Assembly (NCBI RefSeq): GCF_016598615.1
Contig: NZ_CP066831.1
Span: 5,518,001 to 5,582,000, forward strand
Length of the DNA stretch: 64,000 nt
Direction of reading: 5' to 3'
Origin: Streptomyces liliifuscus
Lineage (GTDB): Bacteria > Actinomycetota > Actinomycetes > Streptomycetales > Streptomycetaceae
Below the pieces are notes generated by a model. The model was not told the origin of the DNA. It saw only the letters and a program-made list of their open reading frames with translations, and ran no database searches. Each line of letters begins with the position of its first letter. Within the stretch, counting starts at the first letter, position 1. Made by a program: the position numbers and the translations under genes. Of the stretch, positions 32,678-40,895 are shown one piece after another.

Positions 32678-33220
32678 ATGGAGATGCCGAGGAACGAAAG
32701 GTCGCCGGAGAACCCCCAGATCCTGGTCGTTGGCCAGGACGGGATGGCTCTCGGCGGCGGAGGAGACGAGGACTCCCGTGAGGTCCCGGTGACGGAGATG
32801 GTGGAGCAGCCCGCCAAGGTCATGCGCATCGGGAGCATGATCAAGCAGCTGCTGGAGGAGGTGCGTGCGGCACCCCTGGACGAGGCGAGCCGGGTCCGGC
32901 TCAAGGAGATCCACGCCAGCTCGGTCAAGGAGCTGGAGGACGGGCTCGCGCCCGATCTCGTCGAGGAACTGGAGCGGCTGTCCCTGCCGTTCACGGACGA
33001 CGGCATCCCCTCGGACGCCGAACTTCGGATCGCGCAGGCCCAGTTGGTGGGCTGGCTCGAAGGGCTCTTCCACGGGATCCAGACCACCCTGTTCGCCCAG
33101 CAGATGGCGGCCCGCGCCCAGCTGGAGTCGATGCGCCGGGCGCTTCCGCCGGGTGTGGGCGGCGGCGAGGACGACGACGATCCGCGTGCGGGCGGCCGTG
33201 TCGGGGGTCCGTACCTGTAA
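32678..33220 (+). CDS. bpa: Bacterial proteasome activator Bpa
   Basis: This 180-residue protein matches the actinobacterial Bpa/PafE family (DUF2587). The helical core runs about residues 60-160 (AKVMRIGSMIKQLLEEVRAA, SVKELEDGLAPDLVEELERL, ELRIAQAQLVGWLEGLFHGI). A flexible Gly/Asp tail ends in GGPYL. In Mycobacterium, Bpa forms a dodecameric ring that opens the 20S proteasome without ATP through a C-terminal GQYL (HbYX-like) motif. Here the penultimate Tyr is kept but the preceding residues are GP. The ATG at 32678 is chosen from the family start. A strong bidirectional terminator follows. Confidence 0.88.
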   Translation: MEMPRNERSPENPQILVVGQDGMALGGGGDEDSREVPVTEMVEQPAKVMRIGSMIKQLLEEVRAAPLDEASRVRLKEIHASSVKELEDGLAPDLVEELERLSLPFTDDGIPSDAELRIAQAQLVGWLEGLFHGIQTTLFAQQMAARAQLESMRRALPPGVGGGEDDDDPRAGGRVGGPYL

Positions 33221-33283
33221 CTGCGGCCCGTACCTGCACCTGTAACCCGAAGACTCCCACCACTCCGAACAGCGCGCGGACGA

Positions 33284-33313
33284 AAGGGGCCCGGCAGAAA
33301 TGCCGGGCCCCTT
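33284..33313. terminator. Bidirectional terminator, 13-bp stem with GAAA loop
   Basis: AAGGGGCCCGGCA and TGCCGGGCCCCTT form a perfect 13-bp stem with tetraloop GAAA and T/A flanks on both strands. It lies between convergent bpa and the kinase gene. Confidence 0.85.
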
Positions 33314-33336
33314 CGCGTGTCCGAACGGTCAGGGAA

Positions 33337-34977
33337 TCAGGCGGGGTTGCCCGACGACACATAGAGCTGGATCTTGGGCATGCTCTTGGGGTCGACGTCC
33401 GAGTCCGCGGCGGGGATCTGGCTCATGACCGTGTCCTGGCCGTAGGCGTTCTCGTCGACCGGCTGGCTCTCGTACTGCCAGCCCGCCGCCTGAAGGCACG
33501 CCTTCACCGAGTCCATGTTCTTGAACTTGAAGTCCGGGACCTTGATCTTGTCGGCGTCGTTGTACGACTCCTCGGGCTCCGTGCACTCCGTCTTCTCGAT
33601 CTTCTTCGTCGTGTCCGGCCCCTTGTGCCCGGCGACCTCGGACGCCGACGCGCTGGATTCCGTACCGCCGCCCTTGTCGTCGTCGCCTCCGCCGCCCATC
33701 TGCAGCGCGGCGATCAGCCCGCCGACGGCGGCCAGCGCGACGACGATCGAGCCCACGATCACCGGCATGTTGCTCTTGCGGCCGCCCCCGGAGGCGGGCG
33801 CCGAGGGCTGCTGCGGCGTGATCGTGTACGGCGGCGGGGTCGAGTAGCCCTGCTGCGGGGAGTACGCGGCGGTCTGGGCCGGCGTGTGGTAGCCGCCCTG
33901 CTGCGGATAGCCGTACGAAGGGGCGGGCGTGGACGTGTGCGCCGGGGTCGGCGGGCCGTAGGCGCCCGGCTGGTACGGCGTCTGTACGTTCCCCTGCGGG
34001 GCCTGCGCCGACTGGTCGACCGGCGGGAACACCGCGGAGCCGACACCGGCGCCGCTCGACGTCTGGGCGCCCGGCACGATGCTCGGCGGCGCGGCCTGGA
34101 ACGACTGGGCCACGCGCAGGCACTCGTCGCGCATCGACTCGGCGTTCAGGAAACGCTCGTTCGGGTTCTTCTTCAGGGCGCGGGTGATCAGGGCGTCCAC
34201 GGCCGGCGGCAGCGAGCGGTTGATCGAGGAGGCCGAGACGGGCTCCTCCTGAACGTGCGCGTACGCGATGGCCAGCGGCGAGTCCGCCTCGAACGGCAGC
34301 CGCCCGGTGACCAGCTGGAACAGCATGATGCCGACCGAGTACAGGTCCGAGCGGGCGTCCACGCCCCGGCCGAGGGCCTGCTCCGGTGAGAGGTACTGCG
34401 GGGTGCCGACGACCATGCCGGTCTGCGTCATCGACGTGACACCGGACTGCATGGCGCGGGCGATGCCGAAGTCCATCACCTTGACGACGTTCCGCTTCGT
34501 CATCATCACGTTGCCGGGCTTGATGTCACGGTGGACCAGGCCCATCTCGTGGCTGATCTCCAGCGCCGCAAGCACGTCCGCGGTGATCTTCAGGGCCTTG
34601 TCGGCGGGCATCGCGCCGAACTGGGTGATGTCCTGGTCGAGGACCGAGCCCAGCGGGCGGCCCTCGACGTACTCCATGACGATGTACGGAGTCGTGACCC
34701 CGTCCAGGTCGTCCTCGCCGGTGTCGAAGACCGAGACGATGTTCGTGTGGGTGAGCTTGGCCACCGACTGGGCCTCGCGGCGGAAGCGCTCGCGGAAGGC
34801 CTGCTCACGGCCGAGCTCGGTGTGCAGTGTCTTGATCGCGACCTGTCGGTCGAGCACCGAGTCGTACGCGAGATGGACCGAGGCCATGCCGCCCTCGCCG
34901 AGCAGATCGCGCAGTTGGTAGCGCCCGCCGGCGACCGAACGCCCCGCGTACCGGTCGTGTGCGCCGTCCTGGCTCAT
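33337..34977 (-). CDS. Ser/Thr protein kinase with C-terminal PASTA domain
   Basis: A 546-residue receptor-type kinase. The kinase domain spans about 18-280 with GEGGMASV, lysine K49, HRD with D151, DFGIARAM and GTPQYLSPEQ. A long Pro/Gln/Tyr-rich cytoplasmic linker follows, then a transmembrane helix near residue 410-430 (IVGSIVVALAAVGGLIAAL) and one extracellular PASTA domain near the end (IKVPDFKFKNMDSVKACLQAAG). PASTA domains sense peptidoglycan fragments or beta-lactams. The ATG at 34977 follows GGGGGACG. It is divergent from a second kinase. Confidence 0.92.
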   Translation of the reverse strand: MSQDGAHDRYAGRSVAGGRYQLRDLLGEGGMASVHLAYDSVLDRQVAIKTLHTELGREQAFRERFRREAQSVAKLTHTNIVSVFDTGEDDLDGVTTPYIVMEYVEGRPLGSVLDQDITQFGAMPADKALKITADVLAALEISHEMGLVHRDIKPGNVMMTKRNVVKVMDFGIARAMQSGVTSMTQTGMVVGTPQYLSPEQALGRGVDARSDLYSVGIMLFQLVTGRLPFEADSPLAIAYAHVQEEPVSASSINRSLPPAVDALITRALKKNPNERFLNAESMRDECLRVAQSFQAAPPSIVPGAQTSSGAGVGSAVFPPVDQSAQAPQGNVQTPYQPGAYGPPTPAHTSTPAPSYGYPQQGGYHTPAQTAAYSPQQGYSTPPPYTITPQQPSAPASGGGRKSNMPVIVGSIVVALAAVGGLIAALQMGGGGDDDKGGGTESSASASEVAGHKGPDTTKKIEKTECTEPEESYNDADKIKVPDFKFKNMDSVKACLQAAGWQYESQPVDENAYGQDTVMSQIPAADSDVDPKSMPKIQLYVSSGNPA

Positions 34978-35324
34978 GTTTCTGCGTCCCCCATCGGCGT
35001 GCCCCGTCACGCGGGCGGAAGCTGCTGGTGTGGCCCCCGCGGCGGTGATCCTCAGTGTTATTCCCGGCCAAGTCTGCCGGAGGGCACTGACACGTCAAGC
35101 TCGGTGCCCGTTCCGTGACCGTACGCGAAAGAAGAGTCGCGGAAGCGTTACAGGTGCCGTACGGCCGGTACACAGAATTTGCACCCGCGGACCGGCTGTG
35201 GGTTTCATGGCCGGTCCATCCCGGGTCGGCCTCTCACGCGGAGGCTGTAGCGTGGCCCGACGGAGACCGTAACAACCACCGCGCGTACTTCGACCGGTGC
35301 GGACAGAAACGACGGCGAGGACTG
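34978..35324. other. Divergent promoter region of two Ser/Thr kinase genes
   Basis: 347 nt with no gene I can support. It contains a small TGACACGTCA near-palindrome at 35088-35097 and presumably both kinase promoters. The plus-strand kinase frame is open through most of it, but without a ribosome site before 35325. Confidence 0.5.
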
Positions 35325-36875
35325 ATGGCACAGCAGCAGCGCGCTCAGGGCCCGTCCGACCCCGAGGCGACTGGCGGCGGTATGTCAGATGCGCCGGAGT
35401 TGTGGGGTAACGGCGGGCTGGTCGGGGACGGCCGGTATCGGCTCACCCACAGACTAGGCCGGGGCGGCATGGCCGAGGTGTTCGCCGCCGAGGATGTCCG
35501 GCTGGGACGCACGGTCGCGGTCAAGCTGCTCCGCTCCGACCTGGCCGAGGACCCCGTGTCCAAGGCGCGGTTCACGCGCGAGGCACAGTCGGTGGCCGGG
35601 CTCAACCACCACGCGGTGGTGGCGGTCTACGACTCCGGCGAGGACGTGGTCGGACACCAGGTCGTCCCGTACATCGTGATGGAGCTCGTCGAGGGCCGTA
35701 CGATCCGTGACCTGCTGCTCAACGCCGAGGCGCCCGGGCCCGAGCAGGCACTCATCATCGTCTCCGGAGTGCTGGAAGCGCTCGCATATTCGCATCAGCA
35801 CGGCATCGTGCACCGCGACATCAAGCCCGCGAACGTGATCATCACCAACACCGGTGCGGTCAAGGTGATGGACTTCGGCATCGCGCGGGCCCTGCACGGC
35901 GCCCAGTCGACAATGACTCAAACCGGCATGGTCATGGGCACGCCCCAGTACCTCTCGCCCGAGCAGGCGCTCGGCAAGGCGGTCGACCACCGGAGCGACC
36001 TGTACGCGACGGGCTGCCTCCTCTACGAACTCCTCGCGCTGCGGCCGCCGTTCACCGGTGAGACCCCGCTGTCGGTGGTCTACCAGCACGTCCAGGACAT
36101 CCCGGTGCCCCCTTCCGAGGTCTCGGACGCGGCGCCGCCGGAGCTGGACGGCCTGGTCATGCGCTCGCTCGCGAAGGAGCCGGACGACCGGTTCCAGACC
36201 GCGGAGGAGATGCGCGGGCTGACCCAGTACGGGCTGCAGATGCTGTACGACCAGGGCGGCCACACCGGGACCTGGAACACCGGGCCCGTGGAGATGCACG
36301 AGGCCGTGAACACCCCGGCGATGGGCCTCGCGGGCTCTGCCGGGCTGCCGCACCCCGGCGACTCGGGCACCACCCAGATCCCGTCACCGATGCTGCCGCC
36401 CGGCCGCGGCGGAGGCGGCGACGACGGAGGCTTCGAGGGGCACGGCAACCGGGGCAGCGGCCGCGGCAAGCTGTGGATCCTGGCGGTCCTCGCGGTGGTC
36501 GCGATCGCGGCGGGAGTCGCGCTGGCGCTGCAGAACGGCAACGGCGACGGTGGCGGGGGCGGCACGAAGGAGACGCCGACCACCTCGCAGACCGAGAAGG
36601 AGACGACACCGAGCGAGAGCACGTCCGACGAGCCCACGGACGAGCCCACGAACCAGGACACCGGCACGGGCGGCGACCCGGACTTCACGCCGTCGTACAC
36701 ACAATCGCCGAGCAACAGCCCATCGCCCACGAAGAGTGAGCCGACGGATCCGGAGACGACTCCGACGGACGACGTGACGCCGACGGACGAGGAGACGACT
36801 CCGACGGACGATCCGACACCGTCGGGCGAGCCGACGGGCGAAGTCGGTGAAGCGGACGGCGGGACCGGCGGCTGA
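35325..36875 (+). CDS. Ser/Thr protein kinase without PASTA domain
   Basis: A 516-residue kinase. The catalytic domain spans about 38-300: GRGGMAEV, lysine K67, HRD with D165, DFGIARAL, GTPQYLSPEQ. A Gly/Asp-rich segment and one transmembrane helix (WILAVLAVVAIAAGVALAL) follow. The external tail of about 100 residues is Thr/Asp/Glu/Pro/Ser repeats (TPTDDVTPTDEETTPTDD), not PASTA. The tail may span the cell wall or be glycosylated. The ATG at 35325 has GAGG 5 nt upstream. It faces the other kinase head-to-head. Confidence 0.91.
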   Translation: MAQQQRAQGPSDPEATGGGMSDAPELWGNGGLVGDGRYRLTHRLGRGGMAEVFAAEDVRLGRTVAVKLLRSDLAEDPVSKARFTREAQSVAGLNHHAVVAVYDSGEDVVGHQVVPYIVMELVEGRTIRDLLLNAEAPGPEQALIIVSGVLEALAYSHQHGIVHRDIKPANVIITNTGAVKVMDFGIARALHGAQSTMTQTGMVMGTPQYLSPEQALGKAVDHRSDLYATGCLLYELLALRPPFTGETPLSVVYQHVQDIPVPPSEVSDAAPPELDGLVMRSLAKEPDDRFQTAEEMRGLTQYGLQMLYDQGGHTGTWNTGPVEMHEAVNTPAMGLAGSAGLPHPGDSGTTQIPSPMLPPGRGGGGDDGGFEGHGNRGSGRGKLWILAVLAVVAIAAGVALALQNGNGDGGGGGTKETPTTSQTEKETTPSESTSDEPTDEPTNQDTGTGGDPDFTPSYTQSPSNSPSPTKSEPTDPETTPTDDVTPTDEETTPTDDPTPSGEPTGEVGEADGGTGG

Positions 36876-36898
36876 CCCGGACCCTCCGCACCACCCTT

Positions 36899-36940
36899 CA
36901 CGCGCGCGTGGAACCCGGAATCGGGCTCCACGCGCGCGTG
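36899..36940. terminator. Bidirectional hairpin terminator, 14-bp stem
   Basis: CACGCGCGCGTGGA and TCCACGCGCGCGTG are perfect 14-bp arms with an inner CCCG/CGGG pair. It lies 24 nt after the kinase stop and faces the convergent APH-like gene. Confidence 0.75.
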
Positions 36941-37012
36941 CCGTTTCACGAGCCCCACGGCCGAGGCGGCCGAGGCGAGTGAGCCGGCTGACGCGGTCGA
37001 GTCGGTTCCGCC

Positions 37013-38038
37013 TCACCCCACGAACGCCTCGCACACCGCGTCGTACTCCCGCGTCCACCACACCGCCAGCGCGGAGGCCGCGGGGAACTGCGGGTCGGCA
37101 CGGGTGTCCCCGCGCTCGTAGTGCCAGCGCAGTATCCAGAAGTCGTTGAGCCGCTCCCACCACACGCGGTGCACGGCGGCCGAGAGCTCGGAGGGGGTGG
37201 CCCGCGCGGAGCGCCGATACGCGCGCGCGTAGGCCCGTACCCTCGTCAGGTCGAGTGTGCCGGCGGGGCGTACGAAGAAGATCACCGCGGCGCGCACCGC
37301 CTCCTCGGCCCGCGGCTGGACGCCGAGCCGGTCCCAGTCGACGATCGCGGCGGGAGTGTCTCCCCGGTAGAGCACGTTGAAGGGGTGGAAGTCCCCGTGC
37401 ACCCAGCCCACCGAGCCGCCCTGCGGGGGCCGGCGGTCCGCGTGCCGTTCCAGCAGGGCGCGCCGCTCCAGGAGACGGTGGCGGGCCAGTTCGTCGAAGG
37501 CGTCGGCCGGCCGGTGGCGGCGCACCCGGGCGAGCAGGTCGTCGATGAGGGCGAAGGTGTCGGCGAGGTCGGCGCTCTCCGCACGTTCCTCGGACTGCCG
37601 CGGTGGCATCACCCGCTCCAGGGACGCGTGTACGACGCCCAGGAGCGCCCCCAGGCGCCGGCACTGCTCCGTGGTGAGCTGGGCCCCGCTGCGGTGCCGT
37701 CCGTCGATCCAGGGGTGCAGCGCGTACGCGTGGCCGCCGATGACCGCGACCGTCCGGCCGTCGGTTCCGGTCAGCGGCGGGGCCACCGGGACGCCGAGGT
37801 CGGCGAGGCGCTGGGTCGCGCGGTGCTGGCGGGCGATCGCGGCGGGGTCGGCGGTCTCGGGGTCGAAATGGTGCTTGAGGAAGTACCGGCCCCGGGTGGT
37901 GGCGAGGCGGTAGCCGCGGTTGAGCAGCCCCTGGTCGACAGGTTCGCAGGCCAGCGGGGCCCCGGCGGCGTAGCGCCGCAGCAGGGCGCCCAGAGGGGGC
38001 GCGGGGGAGAGGGCGGGCGAAACAGATGAGCGCGGCAC
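37013..38038 (-). CDS. Aminoglycoside phosphotransferase (APH) family protein
   Basis: This 341-residue APH/choline-kinase-like protein has the Brenner motif WVHGDFHPFNVLYRGD and metal-binding AIVDWDRLGVQPR. RYFLKHHFDPE near residue 52 carries the expected nucleotide-binding lysine. Such enzymes phosphorylate small hydroxylated molecules or antibiotics; this one shows no sign of a specific resistance family, so the substrate is unknown. GTG start at 38038. Confidence 0.85.
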   Translation of the reverse strand: MPRSSVSPALSPAPPLGALLRRYAAGAPLACEPVDQGLLNRGYRLATTRGRYFLKHHFDPETADPAAIARQHRATQRLADLGVPVAPPLTGTDGRTVAVIGGHAYALHPWIDGRHRSGAQLTTEQCRRLGALLGVVHASLERVMPPRQSEERAESADLADTFALIDDLLARVRRHRPADAFDELARHRLLERRALLERHADRRPPQGGSVGWVHGDFHPFNVLYRGDTPAAIVDWDRLGVQPRAEEAVRAAVIFFVRPAGTLDLTRVRAYARAYRRSARATPSELSAAVHRVWWERLNDFWILRWHYERGDTRADPQFPAASALAVWWTREYDAVCEAFVG

Positions 38039-38083
38039 GCGCCAGATGTTAGGGCACCGGAGAGGCCGTTGACCTCGGGCTTG

Positions 38084-38506
38084 TCACGGACAGTGCCGGT
38101 GTGCAAGCTCCAGGCCACCGTCCGTCGAGTGCACGGTGACGAACTCCGGAGTGACCTCCAGGTACACGGGCTCGAAGGGTGCGTCGTCCACGCGGCGCGG
38201 GGCCGGGCCGAAGAGCGCGAGCTGGGCTGCGGTGGGCTCGACGCTCTCGCACACGCCGACGACCTGAACCGACCAGTGGCCCTCGCCCGCGCGCGGGGAG
38301 CCCAGGTTGTCCGCGCCGTACGCGACAACGCCTCCCGCGCACGCCCGGTGGTGGCCGTACCCCTTGTGCATCCGCAGCAGGACACGGCCGCCCACCACGA
38401 TGTGGCGGGCGGTGGCCAGGAAGGGCAGCGCGCGCATGCTGGCCGCCAGGCGGCCGTGCTGGACGCGGCCGAGCAGTCCGGCGGCGAGCTGTTCGTCGGT
38501 CGGCAT
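38084..38506 (-). CDS. Pyridoxamine 5'-phosphate oxidase-like FMN-binding protein
   Basis: A 140-residue split-barrel flavin-binding protein (MPTDEQLAAGLLGRVQHGRLAA, MRALPFLATARHIVVGGRVLLRMH, GHWSVQVVGVCESVE). It has the pattern of actinobacterial PNPOx-like/flavin reductase proteins of unknown substrate rather than true PdxH. The ATG at 38506 is used; the frame continues to GTG 38602, but that part has no family resemblance. Confidence 0.78.
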   Translation of the reverse strand: MPTDEQLAAGLLGRVQHGRLAASMRALPFLATARHIVVGGRVLLRMHKGYGHHRACAGGVVAYGADNLGSPRAGEGHWSVQVVGVCESVEPTAAQLALFGPAPRRVDDAPFEPVYLEVTPEFVTVHSTDGGLELAHRHCP

Positions 38507-38585
38507 GCCTCTCAATGTGCGGCACCGCGGGAGACGGAGAAAGGGGCGCCCGGCCCTCCGCGCAGGGACATAAGTCCCGAATAAG

Positions 38586-38680
38586 CGGCCTCTGCGGAGC
38601 ACCGGCCGACGTCCAGGGAACGCTGATCGGCCTCTACGGAGAGCACGGAAAACGCAAACAAGGCCCTACGGAGAGCGTGG
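38586..38680. repeat. Three imperfect direct repeats (CGGCCTCTACGGAGAGCACGG)
   Basis: Related units at 38586-38602, 38628-38648 and 38661-38680 share GGCCtcTaCGGAG(AG)C. They lie between the FMN-binding protein gene and the 3' end of the response regulator gene. No hairpin or gene explains them. Confidence 0.5.
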
Positions 38681-38685
38681 AAGAC

Positions 38686-39348
38686 TCAGCGCTCCTTCTC
38701 CGCCTGCATCCGGGCCACATACGCGGCCGCCTGCGCACGCCGCTCCATGCCGAGTTTGGACAGCAGACTGGAGACGTAGTTCTTGATCGTCTTCTCGGCG
38801 AGATGGAGCCGCTCGCCGATCACGCGATTGGTGAGCCCCTCGCCGATCAGGTCGAGGATCCTGCGTTCCTGGTCGGTGAGGCTCGCCAGCCGGGTGTCGC
38901 CCTTGGCGCTGCCTCCGCCGCGCAGCCGCTCCAGCACGCGCGCGGTGGCCTCCGGGTCGAGCAGGGACTTGCCGGCGGCGACGTCACGCACCGCGGAGAG
39001 CAGCTCCTCGCCGCGGATCGCCTTGAGGACGTAGCCCGAGGCACCTGCCATGATCGCGTCGAACAGGGCCTCGTCGTCGGCGTAGGACGTCAGCATCAGG
39101 CATTTGATGCTTTCGTCCCGGGAGCGGATCTCGCGGCACACCTCGACCCCGCTGCCGTCCGGCAGACGTACGTCGAGGACGGCGACGTCCGGGTGGGTGG
39201 CCGGAATTCGCACCAGCGCGTCGGCCGCCGTACCCGCCTCGCCGACCACTTCGAAGTCGTCCTCCACCGAGAGCAACTCGTGCACACCCCGGCGGACCAC
39301 CTCATGGTCGTCGAGAAGAAATACAGTGATTTTTCCCTCTTCGCGCAC
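38686..39348 (-). CDS. NarL/DosR-type response regulator (orphan)
   Basis: A 220-residue two-domain regulator. The receiver has VFLLDDHEVVRRG (acidic pocket), DVAVLDVRLPDGSG with the phosphorylated Asp, and LTSYADDEALFDAIMAGASGYVLK. The LuxR-type HTH has LTDQERRILDLIGEGLTN, LAEKTIKNYVSSLLSKLGMERR. The resemblance to mycobacterial DosR/DevR is strong over the full length. From memory it corresponds to S. coelicolor SCO3818, an orphan regulator reported to receive phosphate from a distant kinase. No kinase gene is adjacent. The start is uncertain: GTG 39348 is used, GTG 39366 is possible. Confidence 0.88.
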   Translation of the reverse strand: MREEGKITVFLLDDHEVVRRGVHELLSVEDDFEVVGEAGTAADALVRIPATHPDVAVLDVRLPDGSGVEVCREIRSRDESIKCLMLTSYADDEALFDAIMAGASGYVLKAIRGEELLSAVRDVAAGKSLLDPEATARVLERLRGGGSAKGDTRLASLTDQERRILDLIGEGLTNRVIGERLHLAEKTIKNYVSSLLSKLGMERRAQAAAYVARMQAEKER

Positions 39349-39726
39349 GGAGCCAGTCTCACACACGATCTTTCCGACCGCCCCAGTCGAACTCTTCCCG
39401 TCCCCGGGGTGACCGGGATAACGTGCCGGTGTTCCGGCCCCCTGCCAGGCTGTAACCAGTGCTCTGACCAGCGACTGTTCCCGATCGGCGCAAAGTACTT
39501 GGAAGTCCGAGTGGGAAGTACTCGGAAATCCAAGCAAAAACGCAGGTCAGGAGGGGTTTCACAGAAATGTGGAGCACTGGGTAACGTGCTATGTGCAGGG
39601 CGCTCGCCGGGGCACCTGTCACGCCTGTTCCCGGCCGAGCACCCACCCCGTGCGCGGGTACGGAGATCAGGCGAGCCGCACTGGTCACCCGGCAACCCCG
39701 GGGGCCGGACCGACGGAGGAGCACAC
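39349..39726. other. Divergent promoter region, response regulator / second 2-oxoacid dehydrogenase operon
   Basis: 378 nt. The only clear structure is the direct repeat at 39493-39531. A GCTATGT-like -10 is possible at about 39588. No gene seen. Confidence 0.55.
39493..39531. promoter_or_regulatory. Direct repeats AAGTACTTGGAAGTCC / AAGTACTCGGAAATCC
   Basis: Two 16-bp copies (39493-39508 and 39516-39531) match at 14 positions and are 23 bp apart. On the minus strand each reads GGA(C/T)TTCC(A/G)AGTACTT, with an AAGT half-site palindrome. They are a candidate operator for the adjacent response regulator or for the dehydrogenase operon. Confidence 0.55.
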
Positions 39727-40893
39727 GTGACCGTGGAGAGCACTGCCGCGCGCAAGCCGCGACGCAGCGCCGGTACCAAGCGCACCGCTGCGAAGAAGCC
39801 GCCGGGCGACCGGCCCGAGCTCGTACAGCTGCTGACGCCCGAGGGCAAGCGCGTCAAGAATGGCGAATATGACGCGTACGTAGCCGACATCACCCCCGAA
39901 GAGCTCCGCGGCCTGTACCGCGACATGGTGCTCACCCGACGCTTCGACGCCGAGGCCACCTCCCTGCAGCGCCAGGGCGAGCTGGGCCTGTGGGCCTCGC
40001 TGCTCGGCCAGGAGGCCGCCCAGATCGGCTCCGGACGGGCCACCCGCGAGGACGACTACGTCTTCCCGACCTACCGTGAGCACGGCGTGGCCTGGTGCCG
40101 CGGGGTCGACCCGACCAACCTCCTCGGCATGTTCCGCGGCGTGAACAACGGCGGCTGGGACCCGAACAGCAACAACTTCCACCTCTACACGATCGTCATC
40201 GGCTCGCAGACGCTGCACGCCACCGGCTACGCCATGGGTGTGGCCAAGGACGGCGCCGACTCGGCCGTGATCGCGTACTTCGGGGACGGCGCCTCCAGCC
40301 AGGGCGACGTCGCTGAATCGTTCACCTTCTCCGCGGTCTACAACGCTCCCGTCGTGTTCTTCTGCCAGAACAACCAGTGGGCCATCTCCGAGCCCACCGA
40401 GCGCCAGACCCGCGTGCCGCTCTACCAGCGCGCGCAGGGCTACGGCTTCCCGGGTGTCCGCGTCGACGGCAACGACGTCCTCGCCTGCCTCGCCGTCACC
40501 AAGTGGGCGCTGGAGCGGGCCCGCCGGGGCGAGGGGCCCACCCTCGTCGAGGCGTACACGTACCGCATGGGCGCCCACACCACCTCCGACGACCCGACCA
40601 AGTACCGGGCCGACGAGGAGCGCGAGGCGTGGGAGGCGAAGGACCCGATCCAGCGCATGCGCACGTACCTGGAGGCTTCAAACCACGCGGACGAGGGATT
40701 CTTCGCGGAACTTGAGGCCGAGAGCGAGGCGTTGGGAAGGCGAGTGCGCGAAGTGGTCCGCGCCATGCCGGACCCGGACCACTTCGCCATCTTCGAGAAC
40801 GTGTACGCGGACGGGCACGCGCTCGTCGACGAGGAGCGGGCCCAGTTCGCCGCCTACCAGGCGTCGTTCGCCGATGAAGGGGAGGGCAAGTAG
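39727..40893 (+). CDS. bkdA: 2-oxoacid dehydrogenase E1 alpha (branched-chain or pyruvate type)
   Basis: A 388-residue ThDP-dependent subunit, second copy in the window. After a Lys/Arg/Ala-rich N-terminal extension (1-30) come LLTPEGKRVKNGEYDAYVAD, LGQEAAQIGSG, the ThDP motif AYFGDGASSQGDVAESFTFSAVYNAPVVFFCQNN, and YRMGAHTTSDDPTKYR. The N-terminal part resembles Gram-positive PdhA as well as BkdA, so the substrate is not certain. GTG at 39727 follows GGAGGAG. It heads a three-gene operon. Confidence 0.9.
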   Translation: MTVESTAARKPRRSAGTKRTAAKKPPGDRPELVQLLTPEGKRVKNGEYDAYVADITPEELRGLYRDMVLTRRFDAEATSLQRQGELGLWASLLGQEAAQIGSGRATREDDYVFPTYREHGVAWCRGVDPTNLLGMFRGVNNGGWDPNSNNFHLYTIVIGSQTLHATGYAMGVAKDGADSAVIAYFGDGASSQGDVAESFTFSAVYNAPVVFFCQNNQWAISEPTERQTRVPLYQRAQGYGFPGVRVDGNDVLACLAVTKWALERARRGEGPTLVEAYTYRMGAHTTSDDPTKYRADEEREAWEAKDPIQRMRTYLEASNHADEGFFAELEAESEALGRRVREVVRAMPDPDHFAIFENVYADGHALVDEERAQFAAYQASFADEGEGK

Positions 40894-40895
40894 CG

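Noticed and set aside
36941..36960. GTTTCACGAG as a third parS
   Set aside because: Only the left half-site matches; the right half is absent.
39493..39531. True DosR box
   Set aside because: The half-sites GGACTT/AAGTAC are 2 bp apart in the wrong register compared with the known GGGACTWWAGTCCC form, so I call it only a candidate repeat.
39349..39537. Upstream extension of the response regulator to 39537
   Set aside because: The extra 63 residues lie outside the receiver domain, are not like DosR relatives, and overlap the operator-like direct repeats.
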